Shown in pieces: positions 50,196 to 63,145 of a DNA stretch of 64,000 bases. The notes below the pieces were generated by a model. The model was given only the letters and a program-made list of their open reading frames with translations. It did not search any database and had not been told where the DNA came from. Origin of the DNA: Gossypium raimondii (taxonomy: Eukaryota; Streptophyta; Magnoliopsida; Malvales; Malvaceae); NCBI RefSeq assembly GCF_025698545.1, contig NC_068575.1:53019980-53083979 (forward strand), given 5' to 3'. A program made the translations under genes and the position numbers. The stretch's first letter is position 1; each line of letters starts with the position of its first letter.

Positions 50196-52394
50196 GAGCT
50201 AAATGCCACTTACGTGCCTCCCTTATTTTATTTTTCGTTAATAATTGGATTCCGTGTTTGTCTGATCAAGTTAGCCACCATGCAGTTTGATCCCATGTCA
50301 AATTGCTTTTGTACTGAAATTAATAAGAAAATGAATAATTCTTTTCTCTCTTCCTAAAATGATTGCAGTACATCAATTATATCATCAATTTCAATCAAAA
50401 GAAATCATTATAAGCATTTAGTTGAGTAACTAAACTCATTTCAAATTAACTAATAAGCTTTAACCTTACTGATACTACCATACAGCAACATGCAAAAGTT
50501 CGAACTGCAGAAAGAGCAAGCGAGGCAAAGATGGGTCAGATTGAGGGAAAGGAACTCAATTTTATTGGGCTTAATACTACTAGACCGATTAGGCTTCCTA
50601 TTCTTTTATATCATCTACATACAAGGAGCCCATGTAGTTTAACTCAATTCTCACAGTCAAAATCTCTCTTTGATGTGCGATGGGAATTTTTTGAATTCAC
50701 AGCCCTCAGGTCAGGCTGCTAGGATTGTGAGGTTATCAACTTGGGATGGCATGCTTTTGCAATTCACTTCCCTTTTCTGAATAAACTAAGGATTTTAAAC
50801 ATGAAATCTTCAGATATCCCAACTTGTTCCACAAAGTATTCTTCTTTTGTTGTTTTAGTTAGAGCAGTCATAATTAAAAGCTGAGGAGTAATGGATGGTC
50901 CCCGAGAACACATTGGATGCCCAAACTGTAGAAATAGTGGCACCAATTTACTGTATCAAATATCGGAAATTGCGGGATACAAAGAAAAATATTATAATGA
51001 AACCCCGATCCATTGGTCACTCTCATACCCCTACTCCAATGATCCATTGAGCTCCGAGAAAAGAAATCATTAAGTTTTACTAGCAGTTTCAAATGTGCAT
51101 GATTTGTGTCCTGCTCCTCCGCAATTTTTTTAATTAAAACTGGGATTTGGATATATTTCAATTTTTTAGGTGTTTTGTTGGACAAAATAATAAAATCTAG
51201 GGTAAACTATTTAGATTAATTTTAGAGAAAATGCTGTTTTTAAAATGTATTTAGGGAAATGAATTTTTTTTATATTTAGGGAAATAAGTCGATTTTGAAG
51301 AAAGAAACAGAAAACATGTACCGAAGAAAGCATTTTCTATTGAAAATATGTCCTGCAGACACGCTTTCTGACTCTTTTAATAAATCAGTTTTTTTGATAA
51401 GATAATTAAATGTTAGTGGTTTTGTCCTTCTGTCTCGAGTTTGGTTCATTTCTACCGCATATTTTTATTTTTGTTTCAAGCTTTACTTTTATTTTTAATT
51501 ATTGTTTTTAACACATTAGTTTTCTTTTTGTTAGATGGTTAAATAATAGTGAATCTTTGAGTCCCAAATTCAGTTACTTTTCTAAGCACATAGTATTTTT
51601 TTTATTTTAAGTTGTTTCAAGTTTTTTTAATTAATAAATATATTATTTTCAAATTTTTATTTTAATTAATAATTATTTTATTTATAAAATCAAATAATTA
51701 CTGCCAAATATCATTTTTTAGTAATTATAATTTTTATATGTGTAATATTTATTTTCAATCCATATCATGAGTGTAGTAAATTTTAGTATTATATATTTTA
51801 TATCTCGTATTTCAAATAACTAATTGAAATATTTCATATATAAAATATTTGAAATAGCATAGTCGCAATGTAGATGAAAAACAATTATATTTAAAATATT
51901 TTACATATAAAAATAATAATGATATTTGAAATAATTATTTGATTTTGTAATATTAGAAAATCACCGTACCTACAATATAAGTGGAGAAAATAAATATTTG
52001 GCACATAAATATTATATATAATTAAAAATATATAAAAATAGTTGATGTTTTTAAAATATAAAATATATTTAACATAACGATAAATATCAATTTTATCAAA
52101 TATATATTTTATTATATGATTTCCAATAATTATTTGATTTTGTAAATAAAAGAGTTATTAATTAAAAGATTTAAAAATAAAAAATTTAAAAAAATATATT
52201 TTTGTTAATTAAAAAACTTGGAACAATATGAAATAAAAATACAAATATGAGTAAGAGAGGAATTGAACTCAACACTTAGAGATAAAACTATTAACATTTG
52301 ACCAAAAAGCTAATATGTTAAAAAGTTAAATATGTTTTCATTTAAATTGGCATATTTCCTTATTTTTATTTAAAATTGGCCTCATCAAATTTGG
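50196..52394. other. PME 3' region and spacer, no gene
   Basis: 3' UTR to about 50340 (AATAAGAAAATGAATAA words). Open frames at 50531-50722 and 50891-51073 show no domain; the stretch between about 50510 and 51070 is less AT-rich than its surroundings and may be an unrecognised repeat fragment. AT-rich sequence follows. Confidence 0.45.
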
Positions 52395-52932
52395 CCAAAC
52401 TATACTTATGGTTACTAAGTTATTGGTAAGTTTACATTTTGGTCATTCATTTTCAAAAAGTTACAAAATGACCATTTAATTATTGAAAAGTTTTCATTTA
52501 AGTCACTTAATTATTCAAAAGTTATTATTTTTAAAGTCCAGCTAGTTAGCTTCGAGTGACAATTTGATAATTGATATAGTGGATCAATACTCATCGACAA
52601 GTGGAAGAACATACCTCAGATCTAAGTGGATTTGAAGATTAGTTTAGGAGATTAGAGAAGAAAGCTGTTTGGATTTTGGTTTACATATTCGTAAAGTTCA
52701 GAGCTATTTCACGAAAAAAACCGAACTGTAGAAAAGAATGAGAATGAAAGCTTTCGATTGGTGTAAGCGGTGTGAACATAGAAGGCCATACAATAGTGAT
52801 AAAATAGTCCAATGTCTTAAATGAAAATTTTTGTGTAATTCAATGACTATTTTATAACATTTTGAAGTTTAATGACTAAAACGAAAATTTTCCAATAATT
52901 CATTGACGTTGAAGTATAATTTACTCTAAAAT
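52395..52932. repeat. Probable fold-back element with short arms
   Basis: TGGTCATTCATTTTC/AAAATGACCATTTAATTATT on the left and TTCAATGACTATTTTATAAC/TTTAATGACTAAAACG on the right are imperfect inverted copies of the same words. The centre (about 52540-52790) has no coding content. Boundaries are approximate. Confidence 0.45.
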
Positions 52933-53645
52933 TTAATCAACCAAAACTAATATTATTCTATTCAAAAAGTGATTATACTTGGGTCCCTTTAGATCTAAAT
53001 TTTAAACTAAAATTTATTTTTTTAACTCTTTCATTTTATCTTTCCGTTCTCTTACTTTTTCTTCCAATTTGAGGTAAAAACTTCCATGCCTCATGAGTAA
53101 AATCTTGCAAAGGTGACCTAGTATAGCAGGAAATTAGGTACCAAAAAATAGTTTTAGAAGAGAAATATATATTTTCCAGATTAGCAAGTAGTAGCAGTTG
53201 AATAATAGAAGTCAGAAGTATTACTAAAAGAAATTTAAAAACAATGGTGAATTGATTTGTAGGACATTTGCCATTGCCCTAATTATTTCAACGTTATTGT
53301 GTAAGGATGTCAGCTTTGGTATCAGCATTTGATGGCTATTGATTGTGATTACTGATTAGTCGCTTCTTCTTCGCTTTTCCAGAGGCGCATATAGAGAAAG
53401 ATTGGAACATGGTGTGTGTTGCATGCTTTTGCATGTGGGTGGGAGGGAGGATTTCAGAAGACCACATGTGAATGTGATGAAACCAACAATCTTTTTATTA
53501 ATAAAAAGTCTTTACTTTTCCATTTAATAACATTCATTTTGTTTGTTTTATTTTATGGAACCTTTAGTTGATTAATTAGTCCTTTTACTCGACTTGCTTA
53601 TATCTCTTTGCTTTTACTTCAACACTGAGTTTAGTAATTATATGA

Positions 53646-54345
53646 AGGCTAAATTATTAAAATATTCACTTTTGTTTTACTTAGGTAATATTTTAGTTAT
53701 TTATGTTTGAAATGTTATGTTTTAATCATTTATGTTATCGTGTTTTGACATTGTAGTCATTTGAGCCGTTAACGATTAATAACGATAAGTTAAATCATTA
53801 TTTCAAACGAAAATTTTAAGTTAAATTCTACAATTGATCCATATATTTTTTCATTTTGAGCAATTTAAATTTTTATGTTCTTTTTCTTTATTTTTATTCT
53901 CTTCGCTTCTCCCTCTGTTTTACTTCCTTCTTCATTTCTTTTAACTTAGTTTTTTATGTTTTCCATTTGTTAAATCTAGTCCCTATACTTTTATTTTTTT
54001 TAGTGAGGCGAGCTTATGAACTAGTTTTAACAAATGAAAAATATAAAAAAAAACTATGTTAAAAGAAATGAAAAGGGGAGAGAAACAGAGGGAGAAGCAG
54101 AAGAGAATGGAAAATAAAGAAGAAAAAAAAGAAAGTCAAAAGAACATAAAAGAAAAAAATTAAATTGCTCAAAATGAAAAAAATATGAGGACCAATTGTA
54201 TAAATTAACCTGAAATTTTTATTTGAAATAATGATTTAATGTACCACATTAGCTTACGATTACACGTTAACGGAAATTAACGTTGTTAGCGACTAAAGTG
54301 TTACAACTTAAGGTAAACAAAAGTGACTATTTTAATTGTTTACCC
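53646..54345. mobile_element. 700-bp fold-back element with arms over 300 bp
   Basis: Nearly the whole unit is a palindrome. Left TATTCACTTTTGTTTTAC pairs with right GTAAACAAAAGTGACTATTTT, the left CTTCGCTTCTCCCTCTGTTTT region pairs with the right AAACAGAGGGAGAAGCAG region, and CCATTTGTTAAA near the centre pairs with TTTAACAAATGAA. The tips resemble the 37759-38166 MITE, so both may belong to one family. A chance open frame (53856-54062) lies within the arm and is not a gene. Confidence 0.72.
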
Positions 54346-56054
54346 TAATATTAATTGTTTAGTAAGAAAAAAATAATTGAATAATTTTTATACAAATTAA
54401 CTTGTAGGTTTTGACCTAAAATAGAATTCCCTCAATTTTCTTTTAGAAATTATTTTGCTGGTTAATAGTAACTATGATCAATTTAATACTTCAATCATGT
54501 TTCAATAAGATATAGGGAGATTACTATGGCTGCTTCTTTTTTTAATTATTATTTTCTTTTCCTTCAATTACATCAAACACTGACTGACCATTTTGCTTGG
54601 CAACATGACATGGGTCCTCCTTTTCTGCCACACCTTTACATAAATTCAGAAAATTAAGACAAACATTGTCTAGCTATGAGTCTAGTCTCAATCCTTTTTC
54701 TGATTGGCAACAAATTAAGGGTATTCCCACCTAAATAATGCTGTATCGCATATGGAATACACAACCAAAAGAAAAAGGTTGCATCACAAAAAGAAAAAGG
54801 AAATCCTTTCCCTCCCGCATGGAGAAAGTTTGGTTGGGATTGTATGATACAGATTGAGAGTAGTATAAGTTAGGCCATTCATCCACTGCCCACAGCCTTT
54901 TTAGTCACTGGAGGCACCAAAGAAATACGAAATTAGACCAATTTAACCAATGTGGGAGAAACAAGATTGAATGACCGGACATCTACAGATGGGTGAAAGC
55001 TATTTGGGGGTGGATGCGACCGATTCAATAAAAATAATCCCATGTGAATTACAAGTTTGGTTGCCTTTGTCTTGAACTCTAGATTCAAAGGCATCATCAC
55101 AAAGTACAATACCTCTTCTGAATGCATGGGCCTTTCCTTTATCCATCCTTTTGTGGCTCACTCATTGAACTCAAACATGGATTCACATAGCATTTTTTAA
55201 CCCCACCACGTTTTCAGTCTCCAACTTTCTCCGACATAAGTGTTTAGTCTCAGAGATCAACACCCATTATCTTCCCCCATTTTTTTCTTTTCTGTGTACT
55301 GTTTGAACGCCTTTCTCTGTCAACACCAATGTTTTCAACCTCTGAGATTTTCATCTATATTCCTACATCGGTTGAGTTACTCAATGCGTTGTTCAAAAAC
55401 TATGGGAACCCTGTTACTATTTTTGGCTTCGGCTGTGAAATTATTAGTGAGAAATGAATGCTGCATTTGCATCATTGCATGTTTCTTAAGTGGAGCAATG
55501 TTAACCGTTAAGTGTACTTATTAGGGGATCCCCTCATAATCTTTGCAGATGTGATATGATTTCTTTATTTTGCAATTGATGTGAATTTACCATCCATTAA
55601 GGCATACCCTTTTTGCTTTATTCTTTTATGGTATTTTTTTTATATTTTTAATTTTCATTTTAATATCTATATTAAAAGTTTATGGTTGTATTTTTTAATA
55701 TTATCGTTTCAACGTTTAAATTCAAATTCTCTCCTTGGGAATGCAAAGTATCTTATTATTATCCGAACATTTGAGACGATAAGCTCAACCAACTTTTTTC
55801 CATATCTCAACATTTGACTTGCATGCAGCAACATTAAGCCAATAAGTCTTGGTAGAGCATAACTGCTTTTACTATAGTATGATTAGTAATATTTACACAT
55901 TCCAACGTATAGGTATTATAAAATGTAAAATCTAGTTAAGTTCGTTTTCCTATCAAATTTTATCCTGTAGTGTTTGATAAACCATAAAAGTAATATGTTT
56001 TTAATTTCATTCTTAACGTGTTTTTAGATAATTTATTATGTAAATTAGTAAATT
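54346..56054. other. Intergenic, no gene recognised
   Basis: Mixed composition. Open frames at 54933-55127 (minus), 55240-55524 and 55581-55817 (plus) show no domain I recognise. 55240-55520 is less AT-rich and could be a short transcript leader, but nothing supports a product. Confidence 0.4.
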
Positions 56055-57190
56055 TGATGCTCCTAATCCTTGAAATTCATGTTTCTATACTTAGGTGAGC
56101 ATAGCGGAGCGAAAGAAGCTAAAAAGGGGCCAAAATCAGACAAAAAGAGCTGTTTTCATATCCACACAGCCTGGGCATTTCCACACGGGCTGGTCACATG
56201 CCCATATGCCAACCCGTGTCGATTTCGCACCCTGCTTCCCTTTGACGCGGAAAAACTCAATTTTTTGGGTTTTTGAGCATTCTAAAGTTTATAAATATAT
56301 ATTAGAAGAGAACCCCAAAAGGATATACAGAGAAGATTGAATAAAAGACTCGAAGAACGCTATCAGAATAATCTCGAAAGCGGATCTCCTTCAAGATTGA
56401 AGATCTCCATTTAATTTCTTTAAAAGTTTTATTGAGTTTTTTTATGTCTTGTTGTTATCTTAACTTTGAGATATTTCTATTTAGGATGATGAACTAAATT
56501 CCCTAGATACCTAGGGAAAATGAAAACTATGATGAATCTTATTATTTGATTTAAGAGTTACATGATAAATATTTGATTCTTGTTCTCAATTATGTATGCT
56601 TATTTCATGTTTTAGTATTTTGAGGATATTAATTCATGTTTAATGTGCTTAATTTGTGGAGCAAAAGTCCCTGTTTAAAAGTAGATATAACATAATTGAG
56701 TGGAGTTGCATGGGACGACATAAATCTACTCGATTAGAGTTAAATCTAATAGGAGAATCTATAGATCGAGTTAACGGCAATAAGGGTTTTAATTAGAAAG
56801 AGATTTCAATTAATCAACATAGAGTCAGTTGTTCTTACTTTCGAGATATTAACATAAATTAGAAATTTCTACGGATCAAGGCACAGGTGAATAAATCGTT
56901 TAATTCAGATTCAGAATAATAGGTGGAGTCTAGGTGTATTCTTTTCCTGGGTATTGTTTATCTCATTGGTTTTATTCGATTATTTTCCGAATTTATTATC
57001 TGTTGCGTTCTTAGTAATTAGTTTAGTTAATTTTAAATTAAAAAAACAAACCCTTCAATTTATCGACTAAATAATAAAATAACAGTAATTACTAGTACTT
57101 TTAGTCCTCGTGTATACGATATTCTCTACTCACTATAACTATACTATTGTTCGAAAGGTGTTATAATTATAGTTAATTTAGTGACTATTA
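56055..57190 (+). repeat. Probable solo LTR or LTR fragment, Ty3 type
   Basis: Starts TGATGCTCCTAATCC and ends near GTGACTATTA. It contains CACACGGGCTGG/GCCAACCCGTGTC words, a promoter-like TATAAATATA at about 56290, and a CTCGTGTATACGATATTC segment with CTATACTATTGTTCG near the end, a combination I associate with plant Ty3 LTRs. No primer-binding site or internal region follows and no clean target duplication is visible, so it is either a solo LTR or a remnant. Confidence 0.5.
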
Positions 57191-57702
57191 AGTGTTGAAA
57201 AAAAAAAAGTAGTGAACACTGTGAATAGAATACTTTGGTACAATATGATTTCTATTGTTTTGTTTATTTTTTTTCACATCCTATGCAGAGTCGCAGTTAT
57301 AGGTGTGGAAAAAAGGTGACTGGCAGTACTTACATGTCATAACACTATTGAAAAAATTTCCCAGAACATGTTAACAGAACATTAATTAATGTAATCAAAA
57401 CACCCATGTGACCACGGGAATTTCTGTTATTAAACTCCCTTGCCTGATTGCATGTCCGAATTTTTGGGCAAATGAAACATTGAATTCAAAAGGGTATCAA
57501 TATTTCAATAAATTAATGTTGAAAAACATAGGGAGAAAAACGAGTAAAATTTATGAGACAATGCCAAGCACCTGAGAGAGAATGTGGGTCTAATTATTGT
57601 TCTAACAGGTAACTTCTTAAAAATTTAAAAAAAGAAAGAAAAAGAATAAAAGGAGCGGTAACTTGTAGTTAAGCAGGAAGGTAACAGAGCAGCAGCTTTT
57701 AC
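57191..57702. other. GH9 upstream region
   Basis: Presumed promoter of the GH9 gene. Apart from the TATA box below I see no element I can name with confidence. Confidence 0.4.
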
Positions 57703-57710
57703 TATATAAA
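57703..57710 (+). promoter_or_regulatory. TATA box of the GH9 endoglucanase gene
   Basis: TATATAAA about 90 bp upstream of the start codon; spacing allows a leader of about 60 bp. Confidence 0.65.
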
Positions 57711-57797
57711 CAACAAAGGCAAGTGTTGTGCCCTGCGGCTTGCAGAGATTGATTGGTTAGGGACTTGGGGTTGTAAAAACTTTGGGGTAGCCTGAAA

Positions 57798-60076
57798 ATG
57801 GGTCTCTCTCTTTCTCCTTTGGCGCTGATAGTCCTTCTTGCTTGTTTAACTGCTCTTCATCAGTGTAATGGCAACCCCTTCCGTAGAAACAACCCTTTTC
57901 GTCACCACCATCACCCTCGCTTTGCCAAGCATAACTACAGAGATGCACTTACCAAATCTATCATGTTTTTCGAAGGCCAAAGGTCAGGGAGGCTTCCTTC
58001 TAACCAGCGGATTACTTGGAGAAGAGATTCTGGCCTCTCAGATGGTGCAGCCATGCATGTAAATATGCAAAACCATGATTCCATTTCTCTTTGAATACTC
58101 TGTTTCTTTCATGTCATGTATGGTATTTTGACTGTGAAATATGGAGATGCAGGTTGATTTGGTTGGAGGATACTATGATGCTGGAGACAATGTGAAGTTC
58201 GGATTCCCTATGGCCTTCACCACCACCATGCTTTCTTGGAGTGTGATTGAATTTGGTGGGCTGATGAAAGGAGAGTTACAAAATGCCAAACAAGCCATCC
58301 GTTGGGCTACTGATTACTTGCTCAAAGCAACCGCACATCCAGACACCATCTATGTTCAGGTTTTATTACCTTGTTTTCTCTTAACTCTTCAAAGCTTGTG
58401 CTTTATTTTGCATACAATGTGCATTCTTAACTCTTCAAAGCTTGTGCTTTATTTTGCATACAATGTGCATTCTTGTTTGTTTCACCCAAAACAGAGGATC
58501 TGATACAGGCTCTGGGTTGTTGTGTGTAGGTTGGTGATGCAAAGCAGGACCATTCTTGCTGGGAAAGACCAGAAGACATGGACACTCCGAGAAGTGTTTT
58601 CAAAATAGACAAAAACTCTCCTGGTTCTGATGTAGCAGGAGAAACTGCTGCTGCACTTGCAGCTGCCTCTTTGGTCTTCAGAAGAAGTGACCCCACTTAC
58701 TCTAAGCTTTTGGCTAGGAGGGCTATCAGGGTAAAACTCTTATTCTTTAAAAAAAAGCTATGTATTCATCACTGCTCTGTTCTAAATTTCCTGAGAAAAT
58801 TGAAATTTGTTGTCTCCTGAGTAATAGGTATTTCAGTTTGCTGATAAGTACAGAGGACCCTACAGCAATGGATTGAAAAAAGTTGTGTGCCCATTCTATT
58901 GCTCTTATTCTGGTTATCAGGTGCGTTAGTGTTGTTAAAATTTTGCTATCTAGGTGTTGGTTGTTTGGTATAATGTGTGAAATGTCAACCTAATTTGTTT
59001 CTCTGCTACTCTAAAAAATTTTTTAGGATGAACTACTGTGGGGAGCTGCTTGGCTGCACCGAGCCACCAGGAACCCGACCTACCTAAACTACATTCAGGT
59101 GAATGGACAGATACTTGGAGCTGCCGAGTTTGACAACACTTTTGGATGGGATAACAAACATGTCGGAGCAAGGATTCTTCTTTCCAAGGTTCTATTTCTT
59201 TCCTTCTCCTTTCTGCTTCGGTTGTTCTTCATCCAAATTTAATTGTGAGGTCATTGAATTTTCAGGCATTTCTCGTTCAAAGACTGAAGTCTCTCCATGA
59301 TTACAAGGGACACGCAGATAATTTCATTTGCTCTCTCATTCCAGGGGCCCCATTCTCTTCAGCTCAATATACTCCAGGTTCCTACTTCGTTTCTAGCTTT
59401 CTCTAATAAACGTAAAATGTAATCTTATTAACGGGTAGTTTTTTTTAATGTCGTTTGTGTATAAACAACAGGTGGTCTCCTGTTTAAGATGAGTGACAGC
59501 AACATGCAATATGTTACCTCCACTTCCTTCCTGCTTCTTACCTATGCCAAGTACTTAACTTCAGCCCACCAGGTCGTTAACTGCGGTGGCACCAGGGTCA
59601 CCCCAAAGAGGCTCCGAACCATTGCCAAGAAACAGGTCATTGCAAAAGCAACACAGCAATTCAAAGTTTGTTGGTGGTTCATTTTCTTTGCTCAGTTATA
59701 TTTTATACTAACAACCAACTTTCATGGATGCGTTATGGATCAGGTGGACTATCTGCTAGGTGACAACCCCTTGAAGATGTCCTACATGGTAGGATATGGC
59801 CCAAGGTACCCACAACGTATACACCACAGGGGCTCATCTTTGCCGTCGGTTGCAAATCACCCAGCCAAGATCCAATGCTCCACAGGCTTCAATTTCATGA
59901 AGTCTCAATCCCCCAACCCCAACATTCTGGTGGGTGCAGTCATTGGTGGTCCTGACCAGAAAGACAGGTTCCCAGATCAACGGTCCGATTATGAGCAGTC
60001 TGAACCAGCAACGTACATCAATGCACCCCTTGTCGGAGCGTTAACTTACCTTGCTCATTCTTTTGGTCAGCTTTAG
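57798..60076 (+). CDS. Secreted endo-beta-1,4-glucanase, family GH9, eight exons
   Basis: Cuts beta-1,4-glucan in the cell wall. Exons: 57798-58058, 58153-58359, 58530-58730, 58828-58920, 59027-59188, 59266-59377, 59472-59635 and 59744-60076. All introns are GT-AG, and frames join to give 510 aa. Residues 1-25 look like a signal peptide, then a His-rich stretch (36-39). GH9 blocks are GYYDAGDN with catalytic Asp residues at 96 and 99, the HHR motif at 427-429, and [19 protein letters not shown] (476-494) fitting the family signature, with D478 and proton donor E487. There is no C-terminal carbohydrate-binding module and no membrane anchor after the signal peptide, so it is the secreted class B type. 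The order of blocks resembles Arabidopsis endoglucanase 17 as I recall it. No defects seen. Confidence 0.95.
58381..58472. repeat. Exact 46-bp tandem duplication in GH9 intron 2
   Basis: 58381-58426 and 58427-58472 are the same 46 bp, beginning TTAACTCTTCAAAGCTTGTG, side by side. No difference was noticed, so the duplication is recent. It lies wholly within the intron and does not touch the splice sites. Confidence 0.9.
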
Positions 60077-60989
60077 GGCCCTACAGGCGTTACTACTACT
60101 ACTACTACTTTTTAGGGTTATCAGCAACTTTTTAACATATTTAGGTGCTCGTAATGTATTCCCTTTTAGTTAATTTAAAAATATTAAAAGGTTATAGTAA
60201 TATTCCTCTGGAAGTGCACAAGGCGTCGAGGCAAATGGGTTCAGACCTAAGGCTCGAGCCACAAACCTTGAAGACTGAATGCACAATTGTCAAGGATGAA
60301 TGCCATTGTGGGGGCGTGCTTGTTTTTTCATCTATAACAATATTATTATCATTGCCAAGTGTAAACAGTTATCAGCCATTGTGGCGTTGTCGTGCAAAGA
60401 ACGGCGTTCAATTGTAATGACATGCTCAAGCTCAGACTTATGGGCTCCAACAAGTGATAAGCAGTTTGGGGGCTCTGCTTTTCTTTTTTAATGTTGTTTT
60501 GGAACTTGTAATATGCCTGGTCTACTACTAGTGTTTAACTTGTAAGGGCACCTCTTCTCTCAACTTGTGGGATTTTTTTTTTTTAAGTAGGGACCATAAA
60601 TGTGGGATTAAAGAAAAAGAAAAAAAGCATTGATGTGCTGCCATTGGAACTAGTAACCAGTAATGTTAAATAGTGTGGATAACGTTGCATGAAGAAATTG
60701 AATATTATACCGTTGAAGCTTTAATGGGAAACCCACCATATTTTGACCGTTGAAAATGAGTAGTAAGCGAATTGGGATATGATAAAAAGAAAATATTGGT
60801 CCAAACCAAGACCAAATCACGTGACAAAGATTGTTAATGTTTGTGGTAAGGAAAAGGCTGGTTTTTTCACAGAGATTGTCAGTAGTGTCAGAACTGAGCT
60901 AAGTTTAGTCTAGTGGATAAGCCTCCCAAATAGTTGCAACTAGTTATCTGGTTGGAAGAACCAAACCCAAAAAGTTTAAAATGTCATTT
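60077..60989 (+). other. GH9 3' region and spacer
   Basis: Likely 3' UTR from 60077, with a (TAC)6 run at 60091-60109 and a T/A-rich tail. Open frames here (60145-60417, 60300-60491) have no domain. Confidence 0.5.
60091..60109. repeat. (TAC)6 microsatellite
   Basis: Six TAC units directly after the GH9 stop region, probably in the 3' UTR. Confidence 0.85.
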
Positions 60990-61648
60990 CCGCTTCCCAC
61001 TCGGTTAACCGACCGATTAACCGACTCGAAATAATATTAATCGAATTAGTCGGTCTTTTAAAATTTTTAACCGTTAACCAAATCAAAATTTCTTCGGTTA
61101 ATTCAGTCGGTTAATCAAATTAATCGAAAATTATATATTTTTTATTTTTGGTTAAAAATTAACTGAATTACCCGAATTACCCGAATTAACTGAATTAATC
61201 GGATTACCCAATTACCCGAATTAACCGAATTAATCGGATTACCCGAATTAACCGAATTGAATCACTACATAATTAAATTATTTTTAGACTTTTAGACTTT
61301 AGTTTTAGTTTTAATTTTAGAATTTTATTTTTATTTATTAAATTATTTGTAATTTTTATGATTGGGTTGGGTAATTGGGTTGGGTTGAATACTTGGGTTT
61401 GGATTGGGTTTAGGTGAATATGGGCCTATTTATATATTATAATTTTATTTATGAATTTTTCGGTTAAACCGAAAAAATTTAGTTAACCGACCGGTTTCGA
61501 ACCGAATTAACCGTTAACAGAAAAATCAAAAAATAATTAACCGACGCCCGACCGAAAAAATTCGGTTAACCGACCGATTAAACGAATTCGGTCGGTTACC
61601 CGAATTTTTTCGGTTTTACCCGAATTTTGTTTTGCACACCCCTAACTG
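60990..61648. repeat. Repeat rich in CCGAATTAACCG words, possible hAT-type MITE
   Basis: Dense AACCG/CGGTTAA and CCGAATTA words on both strands, with inverted copies on either side of a T-rich centre (about 61260-61440). The right end reads TTTTGCACACCCCTAAC, a terminus I have seen in plant MITEs that start AGGGGTG; the left terminus is not clear, so the element may be truncated. No coding content. Confidence 0.55.
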
Positions 61649-63145
61649 TGAATGTCCCCCATAAAGTACTTCTTAAACAAGTGTTGTTTAGCAAGGATCC
61701 CTCCTTCCTTCCTTGGAGTTCAGTTCTTTTTCTCATTTCAAAATTGAAAATTTATATGCAAATTTACGGTCAAGGAAAGTAATCCATAATAATTCTAGTA
61801 CATAAAAGAACATGAGTCTTAAAGTATATATATATCTAAGAAATAGTATCACTTGATCAAAACCAGACCATATCGCAAAAACATCTGATTTTAAAGCATT
61901 GTTTCAAAGAAAAATAAAATGACAGGTAGATCACGAACATCTTGAAAATAAGCCACGTCCTATGGCATCAGCCGCTAGATCAAAACATCACGAATTGGTG
62001 TGCCGATTCCGTTAACGATAATCGGGATCTTTCTAGCAAAACTCATGTAGCTTCATGAACTAAAGCTCATCGAACCAAGTGAGGACAACAGGAGTCACCA
62101 ACGACTTGAGAGCCAGCCTTGATTCAGACAATTCAAAGGAGTTCAATTGATTGAAGTGGATTTATTTAATAGGACTAAAGAGGCGGTAAGGATGAGATTA
62201 GTTAATACCAACATACAGAAAGATGATTCTATAAACATGAGATTGTATATAGCATGGGGGATTAGCTAATAGGGTACAGTTCAACTGTAGATACTTCATT
62301 GGTTCATTTGTTTGTTAATGTTTGTAATTATAAGGCAGATCACTGCTGCTTTTGGGTAATAAAATAGTATACACATTTATCCAATAAAATGGCCCTGTCA
62401 CCACTCTTGGGTGACGACTACTACCATTGATGCCATAGGAGGTGCACAGAACGCTGCCAAAACATTATTTTGTCAAATTTGAGGAAAAAAAAAACAAAGA
62501 AAAGGGATGCGAGTGGTGGGGAAAACAGATGGAATGGGGCAGAGATGGAAGTGTATATCTTGAAGGTAGCTTTGTGTATGGCACATCTCCATCGATATCT
62601 GAAACTCGAGATATAATCAAAACAGTGACCAGTGTTCAAATTTGGAATGCTATGCAAGTCTATGCCGCACTTCATCCAAAATCATCTTAACCTACATAAA
62701 AACTTTGTATGCACTTATTCAAAATAAAAATTAATCAAAAACATATAAAATAAGTTAATTAACTATAAAAATTAAATTAATGCAAAATGTGAACATGCAA
62801 GCTAATATATTAACTTTCTTAAATTCACCCTTTTACTTTCTTTTTTTTACTAAAAACTATCACTAACCTATGTGGATACAGATTGTATCATACAATCTTA
62901 TTCACTTCTATTTACAACTTTATTTTTTAGTAAGAATTTATTTCTGTTTAATTCAACACCCATCACTTTAAGGACAACCAAAGTAACAACTAGCTGTGGT
63001 GGGATAGTGTTGGTGGTGACAAGATAGGGTTCATGAAAGAAAGATTTTGTTTTTTTGTTTAGAAAGAAAGGAAAAATGAATAGGAAGACAAAGAAAAAGA
63101 AGGGCTAGAACCCTTGGACCCTTTAACCTAGGTGACATTAATGTG
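61649..63145. other. Intergenic, no gene seen
   Basis: Mixed AT-rich sequence. The frames at 62421-62675 (minus) and 62442-62690 (plus) overlap on opposite strands and show no domain. Confidence 0.5.

Noticed and set aside
50531..51185. Small open frames after the PME
   Set aside because: No recognisable domain and overlapping frames on both strands; may be an unidentified repeat fragment.
55240..55524. 94-residue open frame
   Set aside because: Somewhat less AT-rich, but no domain, no splice partners and no family match that I can recall.
56055..57190. A host gene in the 56070-56340 frames
   Set aside because: The frames overlap in two phases within LTR-like sequence and have no domain.
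60091..60109. CRISPR-like array
   Set aside because: It is a simple (TAC) microsatellite; no repeat-spacer structure occurs anywhere in this plant window.
62421..62690. Overlapping frames on both strands
   Set aside because: Opposite-strand overlap without any domain; neither can be preferred.
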